Notes under the pieces: model-generated | Database searches by the model: none | Told to the model about the DNA's origin: nothing | Seen by the model: the letters and a program-made list of their open reading frames with translations, nothing else | Part shown: in pieces, positions 17,991 to 25,753 of the stretch | How the letters are laid out: every line of letters starts with the position of its first letter | How positions within the stretch are numbered: position 1 is the stretch's first letter | Source: Saprospiraceae bacterium | GTDB lineage: Bacteria; Bacteroidota; Bacteroidia; Chitinophagales; Saprospiraceae | Length of the DNA stretch: 47,998 nucleotides | Assembly (NCBI GenBank): GCA_016718205.1 | Contig: JADKEB010000035.1 | Coordinates: forward strand, 1 to 47,998 | Direction of reading: 5' to 3' | Translations under genes and position numbers: made by a program

Positions 17991-18059
17991 CGCTAACGGT
18001 TTGGCTTTGTGACGTGCCATCCCGATAGGGTGGCATGTTCATCAAAGCCTGTGTTATGG
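17991..18059 (-). repeat. attC-like site A11 (69 bp), minus-strand cassette
   Basis: Read on the minus strand: CCATAAC (18059-18053), arm ACAGGCTTTGATG, inner stem GCCACCC-TATC-GGGATGGC, then AAAGCC and GTTAGCG (17997-17991). The minus-strand gene ends inside its first box, which sets the orientation. The inner stem of seven G-C-rich pairs with a 4-base loop makes it the tidiest hairpin of the set. Confidence 0.82.
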
Positions 18060-18239
18060 CTTCGTGATTCTCTCTTTTTCAATCGCTTCATTAAGATTAG
18101 TATTCGTTAGTAGATTTTTAACTTTCGCACTTTTTTCAGGTGGAATACTAGATTTCCTATATTTGTTTAGTCGCTTGCTAAGAAGCAAAATAGGATCCTT
18201 TTTAAGATCTCTTTTTAAAAGTTCTTCTATTGTTGTCAT
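18054..18239 (-). CDS. small partner of DUF6934, copy 2
   Basis: 61 codons, starting in a 4-base ATGA overlap with the DUF6934 stop, so the two are translationally coupled. C-terminal ERITKP and the stop are shared with copy 1 and lie in the attC. Basic N-terminal half (LLKRDLKKDPILLLSKRLNKY). Function unknown. Confidence 0.72.
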   Translation of the reverse strand: MTTIEELLKRDLKKDPILLLSKRLNKYRKSSIPPEKSAKVKNLLTNTNLNEAIEKERITKP

Positions 18240-18685
18240 ATTATTTCTTTTTTAAATATTACAAATCCGTTGTAATTTATTCCTTTTCTAAAACGTTCTA
18301 ATTTGTTTTCTAGTTCCCCTAAAAGGTGATAATCTGGCTTAATTTCTGAATAATACTTGTTAATTCCCATTTGATAAAGTCTTGTTCTAGATTCAGTGCT
18401 TCCTGTAGCATATACGACGGCATTAGGGTGTTTTTTAAAGAACCCAAAAACTGTTGCAACTACTGTTGCAAGTACTTTTTCAGTGTCGCCATTGTTCGTT
18501 TTTGAAAAATAATCAACTTCATCAGTTTCTTTGTTCACATCGCCCATTGAAAGATTCCATAACTTCGGATCTTCTGTTTGAATATACTTTATTCGTTTGA
18601 GAATTTTACCTTTAGAGCCTAAGCTAATAAATTCAAAAATCTCCGAATTGTCATCTGTTTCTAATTGATATCTCTCTAAATTCAT
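18236..18685 (-). CDS. DUF6934-like protein, copy 2, intact
   Basis: 149 codons (MNLERYQLETDDNSEIFEFISLGSKG..). Shares blocks with copy 1: LGSKGKILKRI, GDVNKETDEVDY, TNNGD, VLATVVATV, TGSTESRTRLYQMGI and a C-terminal FRKGINYNGFVIFKK. Predicted soluble alpha/beta; the SRTRLYQM block followed by a YY-x-x-I segment is the best conserved part. The start overlaps the stop of the T9SS fragment upstream, so no attC separates them. Biological role unknown. Confidence 0.78.
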   Translation of the reverse strand: MNLERYQLETDDNSEIFEFISLGSKGKILKRIKYIQTEDPKLWNLSMGDVNKETDEVDYFSKTNNGDTEKVLATVVATVFGFFKKHPNAVVYATGSTESRTRLYQMGINKYYSEIKPDYHLLGELENKLERFRKGINYNGFVIFKKEII

Positions 18686-19165
18686 TCCTTCAAAACCTTA
18701 TATCTCTGGTCTCCAACCACAAAGATAAGGATTCCACTTGGAAGTCCTGAAATATTTATAGTGTTTTGACCTTCTGATATTTCTTGTTTTGAGTGTACTT
18801 TGCCATAAACATCCATTATTTGCAATGATGTTGGTTCTGTAGTCGTGATGGTCACTTCTGGTGATGCAGGATTGGGGTATATGCTTGATTCTCCATTGCC
18901 ATCGTATCTAACACTTGCTATGTCACTATAGCTGTACTAACCATCATAGTCCACTTGTTTGATGCGATAGTAGTTCATCCTGATGGAAGGTGATTTGTGC
19001 ATATACTCGTAGTGTTTTGTTACGTTGCTACTGCCATCGCCTGTAATCTCTCCGATGGATGAGAAATTCCTTCCATCATTGCTATGCTCGATGATGTATT
19101 TTTCGTTGTTGATTTGGGTGACTACTTACCAAGTGATTTGAAATGAATTCAAAATAGGTTTGACT
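18682..19165 (-). pseudogene. C-terminal fragment of a T9SS-secreted protein
   Basis: On the minus strand: INNEKYIIEHSNDGRNFSSIGEI (end of a fibronectin-like repeat), YYRIKQVDYDG, then IYPNPASPEVTITT..LQIMDVYGKVHS..ISGLPSGILIFVVGDQRYKVLKE, a type A sorting domain of the type IX secretion system. At least two in-frame stops (TAG) interrupt it. The N-terminal bulk of the protein is missing. Its stop overlaps the DUF6934 start. Confidence 0.78.
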
Positions 19166-19450
19166 TTAATTGTAGATAACCATAAAACGGGTAACGATGA
19201 AAAGCATCCGATATGATCAGCATTATAAGTACCAACACATCCTTGTTCTCTGCTATGAACAGCTCAGCGGCATTATAGATGGGAAATCACATCATATCAA
19301 TTACCAACATTTGGTCATGCTGCTCAGTGGAATATCGCTGGTGGGGCTACACCAACGACCGCGATATGAGATGAAAAAAACAGGATAATTTTGTCAAAAA
19401 AGTGAATAAAATATTGTGATATAATCGTATAAATATAGTATTTTTATGCT

Positions 19451-20954
19451 ATGAATTACGAGGAGATCATAGCGCAAAAAGACGCAGCGATAGCACAAAA
19501 AGACGTTAAAATCCAGCAGCAGGCTGCCCGGATTGAAGATCTCGCCCATCAGATTGCACAACTGCAAAAAATCATCTTCGGCCCTAAAACAGAACGCTTC
19601 ATACCGACGGGAGATCCCAGACAACTCAACATATTTGGAGAACTCGCTGGCGTAAGCCCAGATGTAGATCTGCCACAAGAACAGAACCAATCATCCAAGC
19701 CTGCCAAAAGGAAGAGTGCACAACAGGGGCGGCAGCTATTGGCCAACTGTACACATCTGCCCGTAGAAATCAGAAATGTCCCTGTCGAGCATGATGAATC
19801 CGACATCCATCTAAGAGATGAAATATCAGATAGACTTGCCAAAAGGCCAGGCATGTTATTTATCATCAGATATATCCGCCCCGTTTACAAAAAAGCAGAT
19901 TCAGATACCATCGTCACCGCACCGGCCATAGAAGAACCTATCGCCAAGTGCGAAGCAGATGTAAGCCTGCTGGCAGATGTAGTAGTGTCAAAGTTTGTAG
20001 ATCATATCCCCGAGTATCGTCAGCAACAGATATATAAGCGCCAAGGCGTGGTGATCTCATCATCGACTATGAATGGATGGGTACATCAACTAAGCCCATA
20101 TATGAAACTGATGAGTGAATATATTAAAGAACAAATACTCCAATCCAGCTATATACAGCAAGATGAAAGTAGCATCAAAGTCATGGATGGAAAGAGAAAA
20201 GCAAGCCATACGGGTTATATGTGGGTCATGGGCTCCACCGAACTCAAGTATGTATGTTTTGAATATCACAAAGGCAGAGGCAGAGAAGGGCCCGAGAATA
20301 CCTTTAAACAATACAAAGGATTTTTACAAACAGATGCGTATGAAGTATATGACATAATAGATAAAATGTACCCAGATGTGCAGCATTTTCATTGCTGGGC
20401 ACATGGACGCCGGAAGTTTATAGAATCCATGGATAATGATAAAGCAAGGAGCGAATTTGCATTAAACCAAATACAGAAACTCTATGCAATCGAGCAAAAA
20501 TGCAGAGATGCAGACAGTTCGTACGATGAACGCACTATAGAGAGACAGGCGGCCAAACCAATATTGGATCAGTTTAAAGATTGGTTAGACAAGGAGGCAC
20601 TCAAGGGTGACGCCCCGATCACCTATCGGCAAAGCCATGTCCTATCTCGTTACTCGATGGCAAAAGTTTACCAAATATACAGACCATGGCATAGTAGAGA
20701 TAGATAATAACATCATAGAGAATGCGATCAGACCCTTGGCTCTGGGGAGGAAAAACTATCTGTTTGCAGGAAACCACGCGGCAGCTATCACAATAGGGTA
20801 TTATTACACCATCTTTGGTACATGCAAGGCACTTGGTGTCAATCCATACGATTATATGATGTGGTTCCTGACAAAAGCACCATCTATAAAAACATCGGAG
20901 ATAGGAAAAATTAGTCCAGCCGAATTCAAAAAATCTAGCGAACCAGCTACGTAG
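19451..20954 (+). CDS. tnpC: IS66-family transposase (TnpC), one frameshift
   Basis: About 500 residues in two frames. In order: N-terminal coiled coil of repeated AQKDA/AQKDVKIQQQAARIEDL (residues 5-40), FGPKTERF (IS66 N-terminal), a zinc-finger-like region whose cysteines are mostly lost, VSKFVDHIPEYRQQQIYKRQGV, the DDE core (IQQDESSIKVMD, FLQTDAYEVYD, HCWAHGRRKF), and NNIIENAIRPLALGRKNYLFAG with the Glu. Near 20605 an extra G in AAGGGTG shifts the frame; LKVTPRSPIGKAM is restored without it. Ends at 20954, inside the first repeat copy. Confidence 0.88.
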
Positions 20955-21214
20955 TTCGTCGGATGCTTACATCAGACCCTTGGCTCTGGGGAGGAAAAAC
21001 TATCTGTTTGCAGGAAACCACGCGGCAGCTATCACAATAGGGTATTATTACACCATCTTTGGTACATGCAAGGCACTTGGTGTCAATCCATACGATTATA
21101 TGATGTGGTTCCTGACAAAAGCACCATCTATAAAAACATCGGAGATAGGAAAAATTAGTCCAGCCGAATTCAAAAAATCTAGCGAACCAGCTACGTAGTT
21201 CGTCGGATGCTTAC
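20727..21214 (+). repeat. perfect tandem duplication of 244 bp at the IS66 3' end
   Basis: 20727-20970 and 20971-21214 are the same sequence by eye, each running from ATCAGACCC in the transposase gene to the terminal ..GATGCTTAC. The second copy encodes a headless C-terminus of the transposase (from 20980). A further partial copy of the terminus (TGTCGGATGCTTG) sits at 21272. Real one-ended duplication or an assembly repeat are both possible. Confidence 0.9.
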
Positions 21215-22229
21215 AGTGATTCATTTGATGGTGTAGCTGATGGTAGTCTTCGCTTTGTGGGCTTAGTAGCTTGTCGGATGCTTGATTTCGGTGTTGGGTG
21301 ATGTAAGTATGCAGCTGTAAGATTTGATGTGATCATAAGGCTATTATTCTACTGTTTCAATTTCCCCTTTGTGTTATATAGTTTCAGAACTCCAAGTCCT
21401 GTCATTGAAAATCAATGGTTTATAAATATTACTCGTAAATTAGAAATGATTTTACGAAATGGGCCAGATACTTTTACCATTATTTTTCGACAGATATGGA
21501 ATATTTAACATCTTCTTTAGGAGCCGTCTGCTGGTGAAAGTTTGTAATTTTTTGTCTATAAGCATACCGCCTATTTTATATTGGTGTTTGGTATAACTAC
21601 CAAATCCACATAACAAATTAAAAGTTGTATGGCTTTTGTATTCTATTATACCGACGAGAATTTATTTTGCAAATAATTCTGTCGCAAACCAATTTTTATT
21701 TTGAGTATATCTCTAATTTTTAAGTCCGAGATTAATATAAGGACGTAGTCCTGTGATCTTTGTAGCAAAAATATCCACACACCATCATTTAGGGGCGTAG
21801 CCCTGTGATCTTAAAAGATGTGGTAAATATAATAAGATGTCAGGGCTACGCCCCTTATGTTTCATGTGCTAATGTTTTCTACAAAGATATCAGAGCTACA
21901 CTCCTACCCCGCTAGGTGTAGTGGTGTAGTATTTACTACTCCTGAGTGATGCCATGGCTGTGCTATGAATCGGAAATAGAATTAATGTCATATAATACAT
22001 ACAAAACACCAATATATAGTGAACAGAAAATATTGTGCGAAAAATTTAAATCACAAGTTATTAATTTTCAACTAATTGTGATTTCTAAATTTTGCAAATC
22101 ATTTTCTGTTGGGTATAAAATAACACTTGAACAATTGCATTAACAAATCAGACTCAACAACCTTAAACTCAATGCAAGAAGCTCAAAATCATGATCGTCA
22201 TGTTGTGCTATAGAGCGGAATGTGCCATA
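21215..22229. other. gene-poor spacer with REP-like palindromes
   Basis: About 1 kb with no supportable gene. It contains the REP-like cluster at 21739-21915. The remaining sequence is AT-rich and has short decayed frames only. Confidence 0.6.
21739..21915. repeat. cluster of four REP-like palindromic repeats
   Basis: Unit 1 AAGGACGTAGTCCTGTGATC (from 21739), unit 2 AGGGGCGTAGCCCTGTGATC (from 21791), unit 3 inverted CAGGGCTACGCCCCT (21841-21855), unit 4 inverted and degenerate, GATATCAGAGCTACACTCCT (21886-21905). Each has a short GC stem closed on a GTA loop and a GATCTTTGTAG-like tail; two point each way. This layout is like REP/BIME clusters mobilised by TnpA-REP transposases. Confidence 0.65.
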
Positions 22230-22460
22230 AAGAATATAATCGCACCCGTTTATAAAAAGACTGAAAAATGACGACAGGAAATTAATTCAAGAAATATTCA
22301 TGACTGATGCTGACATAGCTGTAGATAATCAAGCCCATACATTTACAGTAACACTACAAACAGTATCATCGCCAAGACACAATGTAGCTGCTACTAAATT
22401 GTGCCAAGTATTCACAGAAATGAAGACAATTTACCCCTGTACCCAATGAGATGAAACTAC
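22230..22460 (+). pseudogene. C-terminal remnant of a transposase-like gene
   Basis: Reads RLKNDDRKLIQEIFMTDADIAVDNQAHTF..TLQTVSSPRHNVAATKLCQVFTEMKTIYP, a C-terminus I associate with Bacteroidota transposase-like proteins. There is no start and no catalytic motif; stops occur upstream and downstream. Family assignment is weak. Confidence 0.35.
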
Positions 22461-22479
22461 AAAACACACTCACATCAGA

Positions 22480-22683
22480 TCACGAAGGACTTGGAAGTCT
22501 GAGATTGTGCCTTTTACTAAGTCTATATCTTTGGTTTCTATTGTCAAAAAGTCGCCAATTTCGACGTAACTCCCTACTAACGGTCGACTTGTCTTTTTGT
22601 ATCGCTTTGGCTATTTCTTTTTGGCTATAACCTTGCTCATTCATTTCACTTATTGTGTATCTTTGTTCTCGTGTTAAGTGTTT
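22480..22683 (-). pseudogene. IS30-family transposase, N-terminal fragment
   Basis: From ATG 22683: MKHLTREQRYTISEMNEQGYSQKEIAKAIQKDKSTVSRELRRN is the IS30 helix-turn-helix N-terminus. The frame ends at 22480 and the DDE domain is absent. The hairpin at 22718-22772 lies where this element's outer end should be. Confidence 0.82.
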
Positions 22684-22717
22684 CATATTGACAACTTTGG
22701 ACGGGAGACAATATAAG

Positions 22718-22772
22718 GACTTTACCATTCAGGGGAAGGGAGTTGTACTCCTTTACCCTGAATGGTAAAGTC
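22718..22772. repeat. 26-bp inverted repeat with 3-base loop (possible IS end-to-end junction)
   Basis: Left arm 22718-22743 and right arm 22747-22772 are complementary except for a few positions around GGGGAAGG/CCTTTACC, with TGT between them. The left arm abuts the IS30 transposase fragment. Two outward-facing ends joined by 2-3 bases is the form of an IS30 IR-IR junction. A plain bidirectional terminator is the alternative, though no T-run follows either arm. Confidence 0.55.
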
Positions 22773-22891
22773 ATTTTACCCTCCCAAATAGTTGCATTTA
22801 TGACTTGAATCTAAGAATCATTAAATTGGGAACTCCTAAGAAAATAAATTCCTCATGCAAAATTTATAATTATATTAATAGAATCGAACTT

Positions 22892-23338
22892 ATGGAAATC
22901 ACCAGAACCAACAGCAAACATAAGGATTTTGTGTCATTGGTAAAACTGCTCGATGCGGAGTTGGCACAGGCAGATGGTGCTGATCACCAGTTTTATGCAC
23001 AGTTCAACACCATCGAAAAGCTGAACCATGTAGTCTTGGTGCATTGCGATGGTGAGGTATGTGCTTGCGGAGCGATAAAAGCTTTAGATAGTGATACCAT
23101 GGAAGTGAAGCGTATGTATGTCATCCAAAACAAAAGAAATCAGGGACTGGCGTCAATAGTACTGGAAGAACTTGAAAACTGGAGCAGTGACTTGTCTTAT
23201 AAAAGATGTGTTTTAGAAACAGGCAAAAAACTATTGGGTGCTAAAGAGCTCTACCTGAAAAATGGTTTTAGGATCATACCCAACTATGGCCAATACATCG
23301 GAATCGAGAATAGTATATGTTTTGAAAAGATGCTCTAA
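22892..23338 (+). CDS. GNAT-family N-acetyltransferase
   Basis: 148 codons from ATG 22892 (MEITRTNSKHKDFVSLV); the frame opens at 22805 but the extra 29 residues are not protein-like. Motif A region: VKRMYVIQNKRNQGLASIVLEELENWS contains the acetyl-CoA binding R-N-Q-G-L-A turn. GAKELYLKNGFRIIPNYGQYIG is the usual C-terminal motif. Acetyl acceptor unknown. First intact chromosomal gene after the mobile region. Confidence 0.85.
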   Translation: MEITRTNSKHKDFVSLVKLLDAELAQADGADHQFYAQFNTIEKLNHVVLVHCDGEVCACGAIKALDSDTMEVKRMYVIQNKRNQGLASIVLEELENWSSDLSYKRCVLETGKKLLGAKELYLKNGFRIIPNYGQYIGIENSICFEKML

Positions 23339-23397
23339 AAATTTTACACATACTCATAGCGTGAACCTAAAGTTAAGTCCTTTGTTATATGGGCTTA

Positions 23398-23428
23398 TTT
23401 GACATTTGGATTATTAACTTTTAGTTTG
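23398..23428 (+). promoter_or_regulatory. candidate promoter of msrA
   Basis: TTTG (23398-23401), 20 bases, TAGTTTG (23422-23428): near the Bacteroidota consensus with one base missing in the -7 box. It is 22 bases from the msrA start codon and would drive msrA-msrB. Confidence 0.4.
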
Positions 23429-23450
23429 TTTAAATTTAAGTAGGATATTT

Positions 23451-23978
23451 ATGGATGTAATCTATTTTGGTGCTGGTTGCTTTTGGTGCGTTGAAGCTGT
23501 TTTTGAAAGATTAAATGGTGTTTCTCAGGTCGTTTCCGGATATATGGGGGGACATGTTAAAAATCCTGCTTACAGAGAAGTCTGCAATGGTACAACAGGT
23601 CATGCTGAAGTGGTCAAAGTAGAATATTCTGCGGAAATCATTAGTTATGAAGACTTGCTTCGGATTTTCTGGACAACTCATGATCCTACTACACTTAACC
23701 GTCAGGGAGCTGATAGTGGCACACAATACAGATCAGCCATTTTTTACACCACTGAAGTGCAGAGAATAGCATCTTTGGAGTCAAAAAGCAATTATGCAAC
23801 TGAAATGTGGCAAGATCCAATTGTCACCGAAATCAAGCCTGCTGGTGATTTTTATCTTGCGGAAAATTATCATCAGGACTATTATACAAATAATCCTGAT
23901 CAGGGATATTGTTCGATAGTTATTCCTCCGAAAATTGCAAAATTAAGGGCTTCGTTTTCTCAACTAATAAATAAATAA
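23451..23978 (+). CDS. msrA: peptide methionine-S-sulfoxide reductase
   Basis: 175 codons, normal length for MsrA. The catalytic GCFWC motif is at residues 9-13 with the reactive Cys at 10. SGYMGGHVKNPAYREVCNGTTGHAEVVKVEY and HDPTTLNRQGADSGTQYRSAIFY are the family signatures; the C-terminal YHQDYYTNNPDQGYC supplies a resolving Cys. Reduces S-methionine sulfoxide using thioredoxin. msrB follows 14 bases downstream, giving both stereoisomer activities from one transcript. Cytoplasmic: no signal peptide. Confidence 0.96.
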   Translation: MDVIYFGAGCFWCVEAVFERLNGVSQVVSGYMGGHVKNPAYREVCNGTTGHAEVVKVEYSAEIISYEDLLRIFWTTHDPTTLNRQGADSGTQYRSAIFYTTEVQRIASLESKSNYATEMWQDPIVTEIKPAGDFYLAENYHQDYYTNNPDQGYCSIVIPPKIAKLRASFSQLINK

Positions 23979-23992
23979 ATAATAAATAATAA

Positions 23993-24358
23993 TTGGAAAA
24001 TCAATATAACAAATTGTCTCCAGACGAAGAGTACATCATCATTCATAAAGGTACAGAACGGCCATTTACAGGTGAATATGATAAGTTTTTTAAGCCAGGA
24101 GCATATGTATGCAGACGCTGTAACACACCTCTGTACCATTCCACATCGAAGTTTAATTCCGGATGCGGGTGGCCTTCGTTTGACGATGATATGGACGGAG
24201 CCGTCAGTAGAGTACCTGATAAAGATGGCAGAAGGATTGAAATCGTTTGTAAAAATTGTGGTGGCCATTTGGGACATGTTTTTGCGAATGAACGATTTAC
24301 TCCGAAAAATACAAGGCATTGTGTCAACTCACTATCGATAAAATTTATCCCTGAATGA
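23993..24358 (+). CDS. msrB: peptide methionine-R-sulfoxide reductase, TTG start
   Basis: 121 codons. Starts with TTG at 23993 (reads MENQYNKLSPDEEY); no ATG upstream fits. Two CxxC zinc motifs (CRRC and CKNC), the GCGWPSFDD block, and the catalytic Cys in NTRHCVNSLSI near the C-terminus are all present. Reduces R-methionine sulfoxide. Intact and coupled to msrA. Confidence 0.95.
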   Translation: MENQYNKLSPDEEYIIIHKGTERPFTGEYDKFFKPGAYVCRRCNTPLYHSTSKFNSGCGWPSFDDDMDGAVSRVPDKDGRRIEIVCKNCGGHLGHVFANERFTPKNTRHCVNSLSIKFIPE

Positions 24359-24441
24359 TGTCTTTTTTGGGAACTTATGTTGAACTGAATATGTTATAAG
24401 GGCGTATTTTTTTTATTGAAGTTATTTAATCAGAGTCAAAA

Positions 24442-24831
24442 ATGTCATTTGAAGAAACAAAACAGAAAGCCAAATCATTTTTTAAAAGATTGATGTGGAT
24501 TTTATTACTGGCCCTTGTGGTATTTAGTGGGGTATATTTTTTTTACAGAACATACTCTGTGAGTGAAGGGACCCGTACTGGTCTGCTATTTAAAATATCT
24601 AAAAAAGGAAAGGTTTTTAAAACATATGAAGGACAACTGCAACTTGGCGGCACAGCCATTATGAATAAGGAAAGTACTTTTGAATTTTCAGTAGAAAATG
24701 CAGCCATTTATGAACAAATACAGAATTTTGAAGGCAAAAACGTAAGATTGCATTACAGGGAATTGGTGGATGCATTTCCTTGGCAAGGTGATACGGATTA
24801 TTTGGTATATAAAGTCGAACAAGTACAATAA
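24442..24831 (+). CDS. small single-pass membrane protein, conserved in Bacteroidota
   Basis: 129 codons. A cytoplasmic N-terminus rich in Lys (MSFEETKQKAKSFFKRL), one membrane helix (WILLLALVVFSGVYFFY, residues 19-35), then a soluble domain with SEGTRTGLLFKISKKGKVFKTYEG and HYRELVDAFPWQGDTDYLV. This protein type is frequently mis-annotated as 6-phosphogluconate dehydrogenase; nothing here supports that activity. Function unknown. Confidence 0.75.
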   Translation: MSFEETKQKAKSFFKRLMWILLLALVVFSGVYFFYRTYSVSEGTRTGLLFKISKKGKVFKTYEGQLQLGGTAIMNKESTFEFSVENAAIYEQIQNFEGKNVRLHYRELVDAFPWQGDTDYLVYKVEQVQ

Positions 24832-24874
24832 CTGCGTCTCAATTCTAAACCGCAATCTAAACCTTACCCTAAAT

Positions 24875-25753
24875 ATGGATAAAGTCAAAGTAGGCTTAGT
24901 GCAAATGACATGTACTTCCGACAAGGATTTGAACCTTATTAAAGCTATTGCTCAAATTAAAGTTGCCGCAAATCTGGGTGCTAATATCATTTGCCTCCAG
25001 GAGTTATTCACTTCATTATATTTTTGTGATGTGGAGGATTATGACCATTTTCAGCTTGCAGAGCCCATTCCGGGACCATCGACGGATAGACTTTCTTCTG
25101 TTGCAAAGGAATTGGGAGTAGTGATCATTGCTTCGCTATTTGAAAAACGTACACAAGGAATTTATCACAATACTACAGCCGTACTGGATGCTGACGGAAG
25201 TTATCTTGGAAAGTATCGCAAAATGCATATTCCGGATGATCCGGCTTTTTACGAAAAATTTTATTTCACACCGGGTGATTTGGGGTACAAAGTATTCCAA
25301 ACAAGATTTGCAAAAATCGGCGTACTCATATGCTGGGATCAATGGTATCCTGAAGCCAGTCGTATCACGGCACTGATGGGAGCAGATATTATGTTTTATC
25401 CTACAGCCATAGGTTGGGCCACGTCTCAGGACGCAGAAACCAATATGGATCAATATAATTCATGGCAGATTATCCAGCGATCGCATGCAGTTGCTAATGG
25501 TATACCTGTAGTCAGTGTCAACAGGGTAGGCTTTGAGCAGGACGGAGCTATGAAGTTCTGGGGAGGAAGTATTGTGGCAAATGGGCAGGGTAAGCTATTG
25601 TATCTGGCATCACATGATAAGGAAGAAACTGTTGCTGTAGAGCTTGACCTATCTTTGGCTGACTCATTCAGAATCCATTGGCCTTTTTTGAGAGACAGGC
25701 GTATTGATTCATATCAGCCGATCACAAAGAGATTTATTGATGATGAAGCCTGA
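24875..25753 (+). CDS. aguB: N-carbamoylputrescine amidase (nitrilase superfamily)
   Basis: 292 codons from ATG 24875 (MDKVKVGLVQMTCTSDK); the frame is open further up but runs over the previous gene. The Glu-Lys-Cys triad is visible: CLQELF (E), GKYRKMHIPDDP (K) and VLICWDQWYPE (C). The CWDQWYPE wording and length are those of plant/Bacteroidota N-carbamoylputrescine amidases. Hydrolyses N-carbamoylputrescine to putrescine, CO2 and ammonia. Overlaps the agmatine deiminase gene, which makes its substrate. Confidence 0.94.
   Translation: MDKVKVGLVQMTCTSDKDLNLIKAIAQIKVAANLGANIICLQELFTSLYFCDVEDYDHFQLAEPIPGPSTDRLSSVAKELGVVIIASLFEKRTQGIYHNTTAVLDADGSYLGKYRKMHIPDDPAFYEKFYFTPGDLGYKVFQTRFAKIGVLICWDQWYPEASRITALMGADIMFYPTAIGWATSQDAETNMDQYNSWQIIQRSHAVANGIPVVSVNRVGFEQDGAMKFWGGSIVANGQGKLLYLASHDKEETVAVELDLSLADSFRIHWPFLRDRRIDSYQPITKRFIDDEA

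Larger units (their letters stand above)
19195..21214 (+). mobile_element. IS66-family element with duplicated 3' end
   Basis: The right end reads ..GAACCAGCTACGTAGTTCGTCGGATGCTTAC; the complement GTAAGCATCCGA is a typical IS66-type end. The left end is less certain; AAAGCATCCGA near 19198 is the best partner. The final 244 bases are present twice in tandem (see repeat). A short ORF at 19197-19388 has no IS66 TnpA/TnpB similarity that I can see. Confidence 0.65.

Noticed and set aside
1014..18059. The hairpins as ordinary rho-independent terminators
   Set aside because: They lack following T-runs, have conserved AAC and GTT ends, fall in two length classes and have loops of up to about 80 bases, which fits attC better than terminators.
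1..19000. Integron integrase gene in the window
   Set aside because: I found no tyrosine recombinase-like frame on either strand; all large frames are accounted for.
19197..19388. Small IS66 accessory protein (63-codon frame)
   Set aside because: No similarity to TnpA or TnpB motifs by eye; it may be only a chance frame in the IS66 left end.
21946..22143. 65-codon plus-strand frame
   Set aside because: No start context, no family resemblance and surrounded by decayed sequence; likely chance.
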